Assembly (NCBI GenBank): GCA_947626675.1
Contig: CANQTC010000001.1
Location: 1 to 64,000, forward strand
From: an uncultured Coprococcus sp.
GTDB taxonomy: Bacteria > Bacillota > Clostridia > Lachnospirales > Lachnospiraceae
DNA: 64,000 bases
Direction: 5' to 3'
Position numbers and translations under genes: made by a program. Shown here in pieces: positions 9,486 to 18,085 of the stretch; the stretch's first letter is position 1; every line of letters begins with the position of its first letter. The notes beneath the pieces were generated by a model. The model made no database searches, had not been told where the DNA came from, and saw only the letters and a list, made by a program, of their open reading frames with translations.

Positions 9486-10247
9486 ATGAGTCAACTGGAG
9501 ATTAATGATAACGTAATAAAAAAGAAGCGCTTTTTGAATGATAGAAATATTCGTGATATTGTAATAGGAGAAAATACTTCTATCATTGAAGATTGGGCAT
9601 TTGCAGGATGTCAGAACCTAAGGCGTGTAACATTAAAAAATAAAAATGCCGTTCTTGGCAAAGACGTTTTTTTAAACTGTAACAATTTAAAGGAAATTGT
9701 CATGGAAAACAGTAGTTCTTTAAAGCGATTGCTTGTTTATGCCTTTACAGTTTTTGACAATGCAGAATTAAGAAAGTTATCATTTGCAGGGCAGGACTCT
9801 TATATGAAAATGTTTGACCAAACCTTGATGCGTTTTTTAAAGCAGGATGATATGGAGGGATTTTCCCCGTTTTTAGCAGGCGGTGAAGAAGATTATGAGG
9901 ATGAAGAAAACAGTCCTGAATATTACCGGGCAAAAATCAAAAGGGAAAAATGTGAAATCCTTACAGAACGTATGCTTGTGGAGAAGGAATATCCGTTGTC
10001 TGAACAAGACAGAGAATACGGTATTACATATTTGCAGACAACAGATGAAGCATATGAACTGCTTTTCGGTGAAGAAGATTTGTTTTATGAGCGGTTTCTT
10101 TTATATGACAGACTTGGTTTGCTTTCTTTTGTAAGAATACAGGGATTGCTTCAAAAAATGCCTGAATCGATGGTAGAGGCAAGGGCGCTGCTGCTTCGGA
10201 AAAAGGATGATATCAATACAGATATATTTACGATGTATGATTTATAA
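9486..10247 (+). CDS. BspA-type leucine-rich-repeat protein
   Basis: VIGENTSIIEDWAFAGCQNLRRVTLKNKNAVLGKDVFLNCNNLKEIVM is LRR_5-like. Confidence 0.75.
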   Translation: MSQLEINDNVIKKKRFLNDRNIRDIVIGENTSIIEDWAFAGCQNLRRVTLKNKNAVLGKDVFLNCNNLKEIVMENSSSLKRLLVYAFTVFDNAELRKLSFAGQDSYMKMFDQTLMRFLKQDDMEGFSPFLAGGEEDYEDEENSPEYYRAKIKREKCEILTERMLVEKEYPLSEQDREYGITYLQTTDEAYELLFGEEDLFYERFLLYDRLGLLSFVRIQGLLQKMPESMVEARALLLRKKDDINTDIFTMYDL

Positions 10248-10253
10248 ATTCAG

Positions 10254-10295
10254 CTTGACACCTAAATATTACTGATGTAATATTTAGGTGTCAAG
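10254..10295. promoter_or_regulatory. Perfect 19-bp dyad (4-nt loop) overlapping a promoter; candidate BlaI/MecI-type operator
   Basis: cttgacacctaaatattac-tgat-gtaatatttaggtgtcaag. Contains TTGACA (10255-10260)-N17-TAATAT (10278-10283), and by symmetry a reverse promoter TTGACA (10289-10294)-N17-TAATAT (10266-10271). Core TTACtgatGTAA at 10269-10280. Confidence 0.75.
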
Positions 10296-10311
10296 ATAAT
10301 AAAACATATTT

Positions 10312-10353
10312 TTTTACTCGCAAATCTTACATATGTAAGATTTGCGAGTAAAA
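10312..10353. promoter_or_regulatory. Perfect 42-bp zero-loop palindrome with BlaI/MecI-type core TTACATATGTAA
   Basis: ttttactcgcaaatcttacat|atgtaagatttgcgagtaaaa. Core 10327-10338 contains TACA-N2-TGTA, the BlaI/MecI operator pattern. No U-tract follows, so not a terminator. Confidence 0.75.
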
Positions 10354-10407
10354 CGGACTGTCGGATAACCGGTTACAAGAGCATATGAAAGATAAAGGGG
10401 AAAGGCT

Positions 10408-12540
10408 ATGAAAAGAAGATATATTATGAAAGAAAAAAGCAGGCATAAGCAAAAAAGAAATTGGGAAAAGATTATACTGCTTATAATTATTGCTATGGGA
10501 ATTGCTGTGATAGGTGTAGTCAAAGTATGCGGAAAGATAAACAGGGATGTTGTACGGACTTCGCCGGAAGAGCTTCTTGTTGATTATATGAACCACATTC
10601 CGAAACAGGAATATGAAGAAATGTATGCAATGTTAGATATTGAGGCATCGGATAATATCAGTAAAGAAGATTTTATCAAACGAAATTCAGCCATTTATGA
10701 AGGCATAGACATGAAAAATATGAAACTTGAGATTATTTCATATGATGAGAAAGAAAAAGCTGTGACCTATTATACCTCATTTGATACAGTTGCCGGAAAT
10801 ATTAGTTTTAAGAATGTAGCTGTATTTCAGGAGAATGAAACAGATTACAAACTGGTATGGCAGGATTCTTTGATATTTCCGGATTTATGTGCTACAGATA
10901 ATGTGAAGGTTTCTGTAACACAGGCGAAAAGAGGGGAGATTTTGGATAGAAACGGACGTGTTCTGGCAGGGGCGGGAATCGCATCTTCTGTTGGGATTGT
11001 TCCGAAAAAACTGAAAAATAGAGAGAAATCAATTAAAAAAATAGCAGAATTATTAGAAATAGACACCCAAACGATTGAAGAAAAACTATCAGCACAGTGG
11101 GTAGATGATGAGTCCTTTGTACCAATTATGACAGTTCCCAAGATAAAAGAGATAGAATTCATACGTTCAGAAACGGATAATGATATTTCAAAAGAAAAAG
11201 AACGTCAGGACAAATTAATGGAAATACCGGGTATTATGATATCTGATACGGAGATACGGGAATATCCCCTCGGCGAAGCGGCCGCACATTTGATAGGATA
11301 TGTGGCGAGTGTGGATTCGGATGATTTAAAAGAACATGCAGATGAGGGGTACACAGTGGGAAGTGTAATTGGAAGAAGCGGAATAGAAGCCTTGTTTGAA
11401 GAAAGACTAAGAGGAAGAAATGGATATCGGATTTATATTGCAGATATAACAGGTAAAGTGAAAAAAGAACTTGCCTGTATACCAGTATTACATCGGCAGA
11501 ATGTACAGTTGACGATAGATGCAAATCTACAGACCTATATTTATGAGCAATTTAAAACGGATAAAGGATGTTCTGTCGCTATCAATCAGTATACCGGAGA
11601 GGTACTCGCTTTGGTGAGTACGCCATCTTATGATAATAATGATTTCATTATGGGGTTATCTGATGCACAATGGACTGAATTAAATGAAGATGAGAATAAG
11701 CCGCTGTATAATCGGTTCAGGCAGGTATGGTGTCCCGGTTCGACATTGAAGCCTGTTGTTGCTGCAATCGGGTTAGAATCGGAAGCCATCGACCCGCTGG
11801 AGGACTATGGTAATGAAGGTGTAAGCTGGCAAAAGGATGAATCATGGGGTTCATATTATATAACAACACTTCATACCTATACGCCTGTTATTTTGGAAAA
11901 TGCATTGATTTATTCTGATAATATTTATTTTGCAAAAGCAGCATTACGGATTGGCGCAAAAGATATGGAAGAATATTTGATGCGGCTTGGCTTTAATAAA
12001 GACTTACCATTTGAGATGGATATGGAAAAGTCACAGTATTCCAATACAGAAAATATTGAAACAGAAATACAATTAGCAGATAGTGGATATGGACAGGGGG
12101 AAATTTTGGTAAATCCATTGCATATAGCGTGTATTTATTCAGCGTTTTGCAATGAAGGAAATATGATAAAACCTCGTTTGCTATATCAGAAAGATGTACC
12201 TGCGGAATATTGGATAAAAGGGGCATTTAAAAAAGAAGTCGTAAGCAGGGTACAGGAGGGCATGAAAAAGGTTGTAAGTAATTCCGATGGAACAGGATAT
12301 GCAGCATATCGTGATGATGTTGCCTTAGCAGGAAAAACCGGAACAGCAGAAATTAAAACATCAAAGGACGATGATTTGGGTACGGAATTAGGGTGGTTTG
12401 CCATTTTTACTACAGAAAAAACAGTACAATCTCCAATTCTGCTTGTCAGTATGGTAGAAGATGTAAAAGGGAGAGGAGGAAGTGGTTATGTTGTGGAAAA
12501 GGATAAAAAGATTTTGGAAGCTTGGTTTCATCGTAATTGA
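10408..12540 (+). CDS. Penicillin-binding transpeptidase with MecA_N (NTF2-like) domain (class B PBP, PBP2a-like architecture)
   Basis: N-terminal TM, NTF2-like region (SPEELLVDYMNHIPKQEYEEMYAMLD...ISKEDFIKRNSAIYEGI), PBP dimer region (AKRGEILDRNGRVLAGAG), transpeptidase motifs STLK, SDN and KTGT. Confidence 0.9.
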   Translation: MKRRYIMKEKSRHKQKRNWEKIILLIIIAMGIAVIGVVKVCGKINRDVVRTSPEELLVDYMNHIPKQEYEEMYAMLDIEASDNISKEDFIKRNSAIYEGIDMKNMKLEIISYDEKEKAVTYYTSFDTVAGNISFKNVAVFQENETDYKLVWQDSLIFPDLCATDNVKVSVTQAKRGEILDRNGRVLAGAGIASSVGIVPKKLKNREKSIKKIAELLEIDTQTIEEKLSAQWVDDESFVPIMTVPKIKEIEFIRSETDNDISKEKERQDKLMEIPGIMISDTEIREYPLGEAAAHLIGYVASVDSDDLKEHADEGYTVGSVIGRSGIEALFEERLRGRNGYRIYIADITGKVKKELACIPVLHRQNVQLTIDANLQTYIYEQFKTDKGCSVAINQYTGEVLALVSTPSYDNNDFIMGLSDAQWTELNEDENKPLYNRFRQVWCPGSTLKPVVAAIGLESEAIDPLEDYGNEGVSWQKDESWGSYYITTLHTYTPVILENALIYSDNIYFAKAALRIGAKDMEEYLMRLGFNKDLPFEMDMEKSQYSNTENIETEIQLADSGYGQGEILVNPLHIACIYSAFCNEGNMIKPRLLYQKDVPAEYWIKGAFKKEVVSRVQEGMKKVVSNSDGTGYAAYRDDVALAGKTGTAEIKTSKDDDLGTELGWFAIFTTEKTVQSPILLVSMVEDVKGRGGSGYVVEKDKKILEAWFHRN

Positions 12541-14731
12541 GGCATTTATCGTATTAAGTGTTTTGGGCTGCAAGGATGACAGGAAAACAAAAAATGCTGT
12601 GAAAGACGAAAGCAAAATACAAATTTCACAGGCGGATGAACAAAGAAAAGCAGAAAAGGTGATAGAATGCTGCTATCAGAATTATAAAGAAGCAATGGAA
12701 GAAGACAGCATTGCCGAATTGGAAGTCATACGCAGTATCGTAAATCAATTAGGAGAAAATGGTTATGCGGCTGTTGACAGTAAAAATCAAATCGATATGA
12801 CTAATGCAGACCAGGTAATATTGTTTTGTGAAAAGGCGGACAAGAAAGAAGAAGCAGCGCTTACAATAATAGAAGTTACATATTTGGGAGAATTTATAAA
12901 ATATGATTTGAATACCAAGTATGGGAATGTCGATATCGTCAGAAGTTATTATCGATATGAAAATGGGAATATGAAGAATGTGATTACGGATTATTATCCG
13001 GCAGATGATTGGAACTATACAGAAGATGGATATCTGATGTTTTCAGGAGTTCGGGATTCTGATGACTCCTATGTACTTACGTTAGATGAAGCAGAAGAGC
13101 ATACGGCCTTTCGGGTACTGCCATTAGATGAAACATGCAGGACACTCACCAGACAGTATTTGATACCCTTTGGTTATGAATATAATAATATGTTTTTGGT
13201 TGATTGGAATGAGGACGATTTCGGAGAACTAAACTTTTATGATTTGTATGACATTTTGTATCCTAAAATAAACGCACAGAGCATTCCGTATACAGCAGAT
13301 GAAAATTTGGGTGTTGGCGCAGTTTACAGGATACCAAAAGCTGAATTTGAGCAGGTTATTATGAGCTATTTCAATATTGACAGTGAAACACTTCAGTCAA
13401 AGACAATGTATCATCCTGAGGATGAAACTTATGAATACAGGCCCAGAGGATTTTATGAAACAGAGTATCCTTATTATCCATATCCTGAAGTAGTTCATTA
13501 TACAGAAAATAGCGATGGAACCATAACGCTTATTGTTAATGTTGTATTTCCTCATGCAGACATTTCTAAAGTATATACCCATGAGGTTGTGGTTCGCCTT
13601 TTAGATGGCGGAGGCGTGCAGTATGTATCAAACCGGATATTATCTTCAGTGAAGGATTACGAAAAAAACTGGTATAAGCCGCGTTTAACAGAAGAAGAAT
13701 GGAAAGAAATATATGAGGGGTATCATATTCCGATTGATGATATGGAAAGAGAAGAAGCGGAAGCGGATTGTCAGAGAGTGATGGAAGAAGGGAAAGTAAA
13801 CGAAACAGAATGTCTTGTTCATACAGGTGTTCCGTATTCTAATATGGAACACTATGAGATTATGGATGATTTCCTGAAAAACTGCCTTAATGGGAAAAGT
13901 GGTTTGGCAGTAGTATATGAAATTTATTCTGATGGCGGTATAGGAAGAAAAAAATATATTTACGACGGCATAAATATGTACCTCTTAGGGATAAATGCAG
14001 TTTGGAATAAAGAGAATAGGGTAGAAATTGCATATATATCCTACACAAGAATAAAGGACTGGAAATATACGGATAAAGGGTGGTTTGGTTATGAATTATG
14101 TGTTCCAAAACCACCGGAGGTTACGGAAATTGTTGATGGAAGCAGTCTGATAAGAATAAAGCCAATGACCGAAGAAGAACAGGAACTGTCTAAAAGATGT
14201 GTGTATGGGTTAGGGTATCAGGGAAATAATCTATTGTGTTCTGACTGGAATGAAGATAATATGGAAAAACTGGATTATAATGGAATGTACGAATATTTGT
14301 ATGAGATGAAATATGGAGAAAAAATGAATCCTGAGAAATACTCTGATGGAATACCAAAAGAAGAATTTGAAAATCTGATTATGGAATATCTTCCGATAAC
14401 GGCGGAAGAGCTACAGGCGTATGCTGTGTTTGATGAGGGCAGTCAGACTTATGAATGGGTTCGTTTGGGATGTTGTAACTATGCGCCAACCTTTTTTGGA
14501 ACTTCTTTGCCTGAGGTTACCCATATAAAAGAAAATGAAGACGGAACGGTTACCTTAACAGTAGAAGCAGTATGTGATATGGTGTTGTGTGATGATGCGG
14601 TTATTACATCGGCGCTTGTTGTAAAATTTGCTGATGACGGCAGTTTCCGGTATCTCGGAAATAAAATTTTGGATAATGGAAAGGAACACATACCGGACTA
14701 TCAATACCGCATTGTGAATGAAGAGAAATAA
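12488..14731 (+). CDS. Large lipoprotein with internally duplicated domain, unknown function
   Basis: Lipobox VLSVLGC. ATG 12488 after RBS gaggagga inside the 3' end of the PBP gene (53-nt overlap). Two related segments: FLVDWNEDDFGELNFYDLYDILYPK...IPKAEFEQVIMSYFNI and LLCSDWNEDNMEKLDYNGMYEYLYEMK...IPKEEFENLIMEYLPI. Confidence 0.8.
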   Translation: MLWKRIKRFWKLGFIVIEAFIVLSVLGCKDDRKTKNAVKDESKIQISQADEQRKAEKVIECCYQNYKEAMEEDSIAELEVIRSIVNQLGENGYAAVDSKNQIDMTNADQVILFCEKADKKEEAALTIIEVTYLGEFIKYDLNTKYGNVDIVRSYYRYENGNMKNVITDYYPADDWNYTEDGYLMFSGVRDSDDSYVLTLDEAEEHTAFRVLPLDETCRTLTRQYLIPFGYEYNNMFLVDWNEDDFGELNFYDLYDILYPKINAQSIPYTADENLGVGAVYRIPKAEFEQVIMSYFNIDSETLQSKTMYHPEDETYEYRPRGFYETEYPYYPYPEVVHYTENSDGTITLIVNVVFPHADISKVYTHEVVVRLLDGGGVQYVSNRILSSVKDYEKNWYKPRLTEEEWKEIYEGYHIPIDDMEREEAEADCQRVMEEGKVNETECLVHTGVPYSNMEHYEIMDDFLKNCLNGKSGLAVVYEIYSDGGIGRKKYIYDGINMYLLGINAVWNKENRVEIAYISYTRIKDWKYTDKGWFGYELCVPKPPEVTEIVDGSSLIRIKPMTEEEQELSKRCVYGLGYQGNNLLCSDWNEDNMEKLDYNGMYEYLYEMKYGEKMNPEKYSDGIPKEEFENLIMEYLPITAEELQAYAVFDEGSQTYEWVRLGCCNYAPTFFGTSLPEVTHIKENEDGTVTLTVEAVCDMVLCDDAVITSALVVKFADDGSFRYLGNKILDNGKEHIPDYQYRIVNEEK

Positions 14732-14757
14732 AAGGACAGCTCCTGCTGTCCTTTTAT
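14728..14757. terminator. Bidirectional Rho-independent terminator between convergent genes
   Basis: ataaaaggacagc-tcct-gctgtccttttat, perfect 13-bp stem. Confidence 0.85.
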
Positions 14758-14765
14758 CGAGTCTG

Positions 14766-16571
14766 CTATTTCCAAATATTCATATCAGACAATATAGACA
14801 TGGTTATTTCCGTTGCATGACTTCCATTTGCATTTGCGTCTGCTTTAATATTGGTTGCAAAAAAGTATGTATTATGCTCACTTTCCACATATCCTATAAA
14901 CCATCCATTGATATCCTGACCATCGATACAGCCTGTTCCTGTTTTTCCATAAAGTGTTCCTGTTTCAGAAGAGGAAAGACAAATGGATTTTTGAACTTCG
15001 TTGATATTTTTTATATCAAAGCCGAAGCGGTTGTCATGAAGCTTTCTTAAAAGCGCAACCTGTTCTATCGGGGAAATTTTTAAAGAGCCTTCCAGCCAAT
15101 AGGCAGACAAATCGCCGCTGATAGTTTGATTACCATATTCGATTTCCTGAAGGTAATGATTGAGGCAGTCCATTCCAAGCTGTTTATCCATTTCCTGAAA
15201 ATACCAACTGACAGAATAGTACATTGCGGACTGCAAGGTCTGGTCAGCATTCCATGATTCAAATGGATAAAATTCTTTATCCCAATAGAGCAGGGAATGT
15301 TCAGGGGTGATAACGCCTTTTTCCAAAGCAAATAAAGCATCATAAATTTTATAAGTAGAGTTTGGAGAAACGCGCAGCGTTGCCTGTTCCATATTGTAGA
15401 TGCTCCAGGCATCTTTTTTCAAATCATATAAAACAAAGCTTCCCTCATATCCATTAAAGTATGCCGAAAAATCTGCATAAGAAATATTCTCAGAAGAAGA
15501 CTTCCATTGATAGTGGTTATCCTCTGCTGCATATGTGGAAATGAAAGGAATAAATCCTAAGGTAAGTGCAGTTGTCAGCATAAATGTAAGTAAGCCTTTT
15601 AACTTTTTGCAGAATGTCGGCCTTTTATAAGATGCGATATTGATGATACGTTGTGTTATCTGTTTTTTCTTTCCACCAATTCCGGCGGCGAATGGAAAAG
15701 TCATAAGCGACACTTTTTCTGCAAAGTTAATTAATGTACTTCCATAATCTGTATAGAGCTCTTCGTCAAGCATATTTAAAACGGAAGTGTCACATGCAAT
15801 TTCTCTGTCATTGTGCATTTCTTTTAGTGCATACCAAATAAATGGATTAAACCAGTAAATGCTCCCGGCTAAATTCATCAAATAGATAATAATCATATCT
15901 TTGTGTTTATAATGCTGTAGTTCATGTAATAGCATGTATCGTATTGCATTTTCATCATAATCTGAGATTAAATGAATAGGCAGATAAATGCATGGCTTCA
16001 AGATTCCCACAATGACAGGTGATTTCAGAAATGCAGTACTGTATACAGGAATATTTTTTGAAATTTCCATTTCTTCCAGACAGCAATCATATAATCTGCG
16101 GACATCCGAATTTTGAAGCGGAAGTGCAGATTTTTTTAATTTGCGTAAATGCGCAGATGATTTTATCATGCATATCATCATTACCAGTATGCCAACAAGC
16201 CATATTCCACCCAAAATAAATCCGATAACAGTGATAACAGGTTGTGATTTAGAACTGACGGAAACAGCAAAATCATGCATCCAGTCCGTAGCGTTAATCA
16301 GGTTTGGGTTAGCAAAGTTTTCTGTAATATTTTCTGTATTTGAAAAAGTGGAATTTTTCAAATTGGCAAGCCATAGAAATATCTGCGGAAATCCGGTTTG
16401 GTGCATTGGGATGAAAGGGATTGTCAACATAAAAAGCAGCAGAAACCACAGATGATACTTCATCCGGTTGGACAGAGTATTTTTAAATAGCCGTTTCGTC
16501 ACCAGAAGGAGCAGAATGATAACACTGAGAAATATATTGCATATTAGAAAATGTATCATAAAATCAGCCAT
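14766..16571 (-). CDS. blaR1: BlaR1/MecR1-type beta-lactam sensor (M56 metalloprotease plus penicillin-binding sensor domain)
   Basis: M56 motif LLHELQHYKHKD. C-terminal penicillin-binding domain with STYK (SxxK), SVSWYFQEMDKQLG and LYGKTGTG, as in BlaR1/class D-like sensors. Confidence 0.92.
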   Translation of the reverse strand: MADFMIHFLICNIFLSVIILLLLVTKRLFKNTLSNRMKYHLWFLLLFMLTIPFIPMHQTGFPQIFLWLANLKNSTFSNTENITENFANPNLINATDWMHDFAVSVSSKSQPVITVIGFILGGIWLVGILVMMICMIKSSAHLRKLKKSALPLQNSDVRRLYDCCLEEMEISKNIPVYSTAFLKSPVIVGILKPCIYLPIHLISDYDENAIRYMLLHELQHYKHKDMIIIYLMNLAGSIYWFNPFIWYALKEMHNDREIACDTSVLNMLDEELYTDYGSTLINFAEKVSLMTFPFAAGIGGKKKQITQRIINIASYKRPTFCKKLKGLLTFMLTTALTLGFIPFISTYAAEDNHYQWKSSSENISYADFSAYFNGYEGSFVLYDLKKDAWSIYNMEQATLRVSPNSTYKIYDALFALEKGVITPEHSLLYWDKEFYPFESWNADQTLQSAMYYSVSWYFQEMDKQLGMDCLNHYLQEIEYGNQTISGDLSAYWLEGSLKISPIEQVALLRKLHDNRFGFDIKNINEVQKSICLSSSETGTLYGKTGTGCIDGQDINGWFIGYVESEHNTYFFATNIKADANANGSHATEITMSILSDMNIWK

Positions 16572-16586
16572 ATTCTAAACCTCCGT

Positions 16587-16964
16587 TTATTTGTTTTGTT
16601 TTTTTGCAAGAAGAGAACGTAAATGTTCTATTTCTGTTTCTGATAGCTGGTCGTTTTCTATATATGCAGACAACATCGCAGTTATATCGCCGCCATAATA
16701 ACGATTTAAAAAGGAGCTGCTTTCCTGACCGATATATTCATTTTCTTTTACCAAAGGAGTATAAACAAATACGCGGCTCTGTTTTTCGTAAGAGAGCACC
16801 CCTTTGGTAACAAGACGTTTAATCAACGTCTGTATTGTTTTCGGACTCCATGTTGTAGTTTGTACTAATTTCTCTGTTATTTCATTTGTGCTGATAGGCG
16901 CATGTTTCCATACGATTTTCATAACTTCAAATTCAGCTTCGGAAATTTGCGGTAATGCAGTCAT
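16587..16964 (-). CDS. blaI: BlaI/MecI/CopY-family transcriptional repressor
   Basis: PQISEAEFEVMKIVWKHAPISTNEITEKLVQTTTWSPKTIQTLIKRLVTKGVLSYEKQSRVFVYTPLV. Confidence 0.95.
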   Translation of the reverse strand: MTALPQISEAEFEVMKIVWKHAPISTNEITEKLVQTTTWSPKTIQTLIKRLVTKGVLSYEKQSRVFVYTPLVKENEYIGQESSSFLNRYYGGDITAMLSAYIENDQLSETEIEHLRSLLAKKQNK

Positions 16965-16982
16965 ATAAAACCCCCATTAATC

Positions 16983-17030
16983 TTACAACTGTAATAAATA
17001 TATTATAACGGTGATATGTGGAAATGTCAA
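16983..17030 (-). promoter_or_regulatory. blaI-blaR1 promoter with overlapping BlaI-type operator
   Basis: Minus strand: TTGACA (17030-17025)-N17-TATAAT (17007-17002), followed by TTACAgtTGTAA (16994-16983). Confidence 0.8.
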
Positions 17031-17133
17031 TTGTACGGAAAACAATATTGTCTTATACTGAAATAATGCGTATACTGTTTTAAAGGAAGCTTAGGGGCAT
17101 GGTATTATACTTGAAGAAAGGAACAAATGAAAA

Positions 17134-17988
17134 ATGGTTGATGTGTATGTGACAAGTGCTTTTGTCAAAAACAATAAAGGTGGAAATAAAGCAGGCGTAG
17201 TTTTGGACAGGCAGGACCTTACTTCTAGTCAGAAGATGGAAATTGCAAAAGAACTGGGCTATTCTGAAACTGCCTTTTTATCAGATTCCAACAAGGCAGA
17301 TTTTCAATTACAATATTTTACGCCAACAGAAGAAGTTCCGTTATGTGGTCATGCTACAATAGCGGCATTTTCTACGCTGATGCAGTTAAAAAAGTTAAAT
17401 AAACAAAATTATACTATAGAGACAAAGGCCGGCATTCTTGAAATTCAGATAAAAGAGGATGGCTTGATATTGATGGAACAAAATTGCCCGACGTATTTTG
17501 CGTTATTGGATTCGGATATGTTTGCGTGCTGTATGGAGAAAGATTTTATTGATTGCAGATTTCCAATCCAAATTGTTTCTACAGGATTAAAAGATATTAT
17601 GCTTCCGGTGTATTCTGAGGAATATTTAGATGCGTTATCTCCTGATTTTAAAAAGATGGCGGAACTTAGCAAAGAAAACGATGTTGTCGGAGTTCATGCT
17701 TTTACATTAATTCAAAACGCTGATATAACAGCAATATGCAGAAACTTTGCTCCTTTGTATGGCATCGACGAAGAATCGGCAACCGGGACGTCAAATTGTG
17801 CTTTAGCATGTTACCTTTTTAAATATTATGAAAAGAAATCCCAATACATTTTTGAACAGGGGTATCATATGGGAGAAATTTCGCGAATTGTAGTCAATAT
17901 TTCATATCATGGAGATGTAATTGATGCGGTTTATGTTGGCGGATACGGATATGTACTTGGTAAGAAAACTTTATATCATGTGAATTAA
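17134..17988 (+). CDS. PhzF-family isomerase/epimerase-like protein
   Basis: YVTSAFVKNNKGGNKAGVVLD, TPTEEVPLCGHATIAAF, GIDEESATGTSNCALACYL. Confidence 0.92.
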   Translation: MVDVYVTSAFVKNNKGGNKAGVVLDRQDLTSSQKMEIAKELGYSETAFLSDSNKADFQLQYFTPTEEVPLCGHATIAAFSTLMQLKKLNKQNYTIETKAGILEIQIKEDGLILMEQNCPTYFALLDSDMFACCMEKDFIDCRFPIQIVSTGLKDIMLPVYSEEYLDALSPDFKKMAELSKENDVVGVHAFTLIQNADITAICRNFAPLYGIDEESATGTSNCALACYLFKYYEKKSQYIFEQGYHMGEISRIVVNISYHGDVIDAVYVGGYGYVLGKKTLYHVN

Positions 17989-18017
17989 ATTTCCGAAAGG
18001 ACCAGCTTTACCTCATC

Positions 18018-18036
18018 AAGTGTTCACATGATATCA
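18018..18036 (-). repeat. Single inverted copy of the tgatatNatgtgaacactt element
   Basis: aagtgttcacatgatatca is the reverse complement of tgatatcatgtgaacactt, one mismatch to 4481-4499. Confidence 0.55.
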
Positions 18037-18085
18037 TCATGCTGCATATACTGGGAATATAGTGACAAAATGCAGGGAGATTTTT

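Noticed and set aside
10312-10353. Rho-independent terminator for the LRR gene
   Set aside because: Palindrome has no loop, is AT-rich, and is followed by cggactgtcgg rather than a U-tract. The TACA/TGTA core with downstream blaI/blaR1 fits an operator better.
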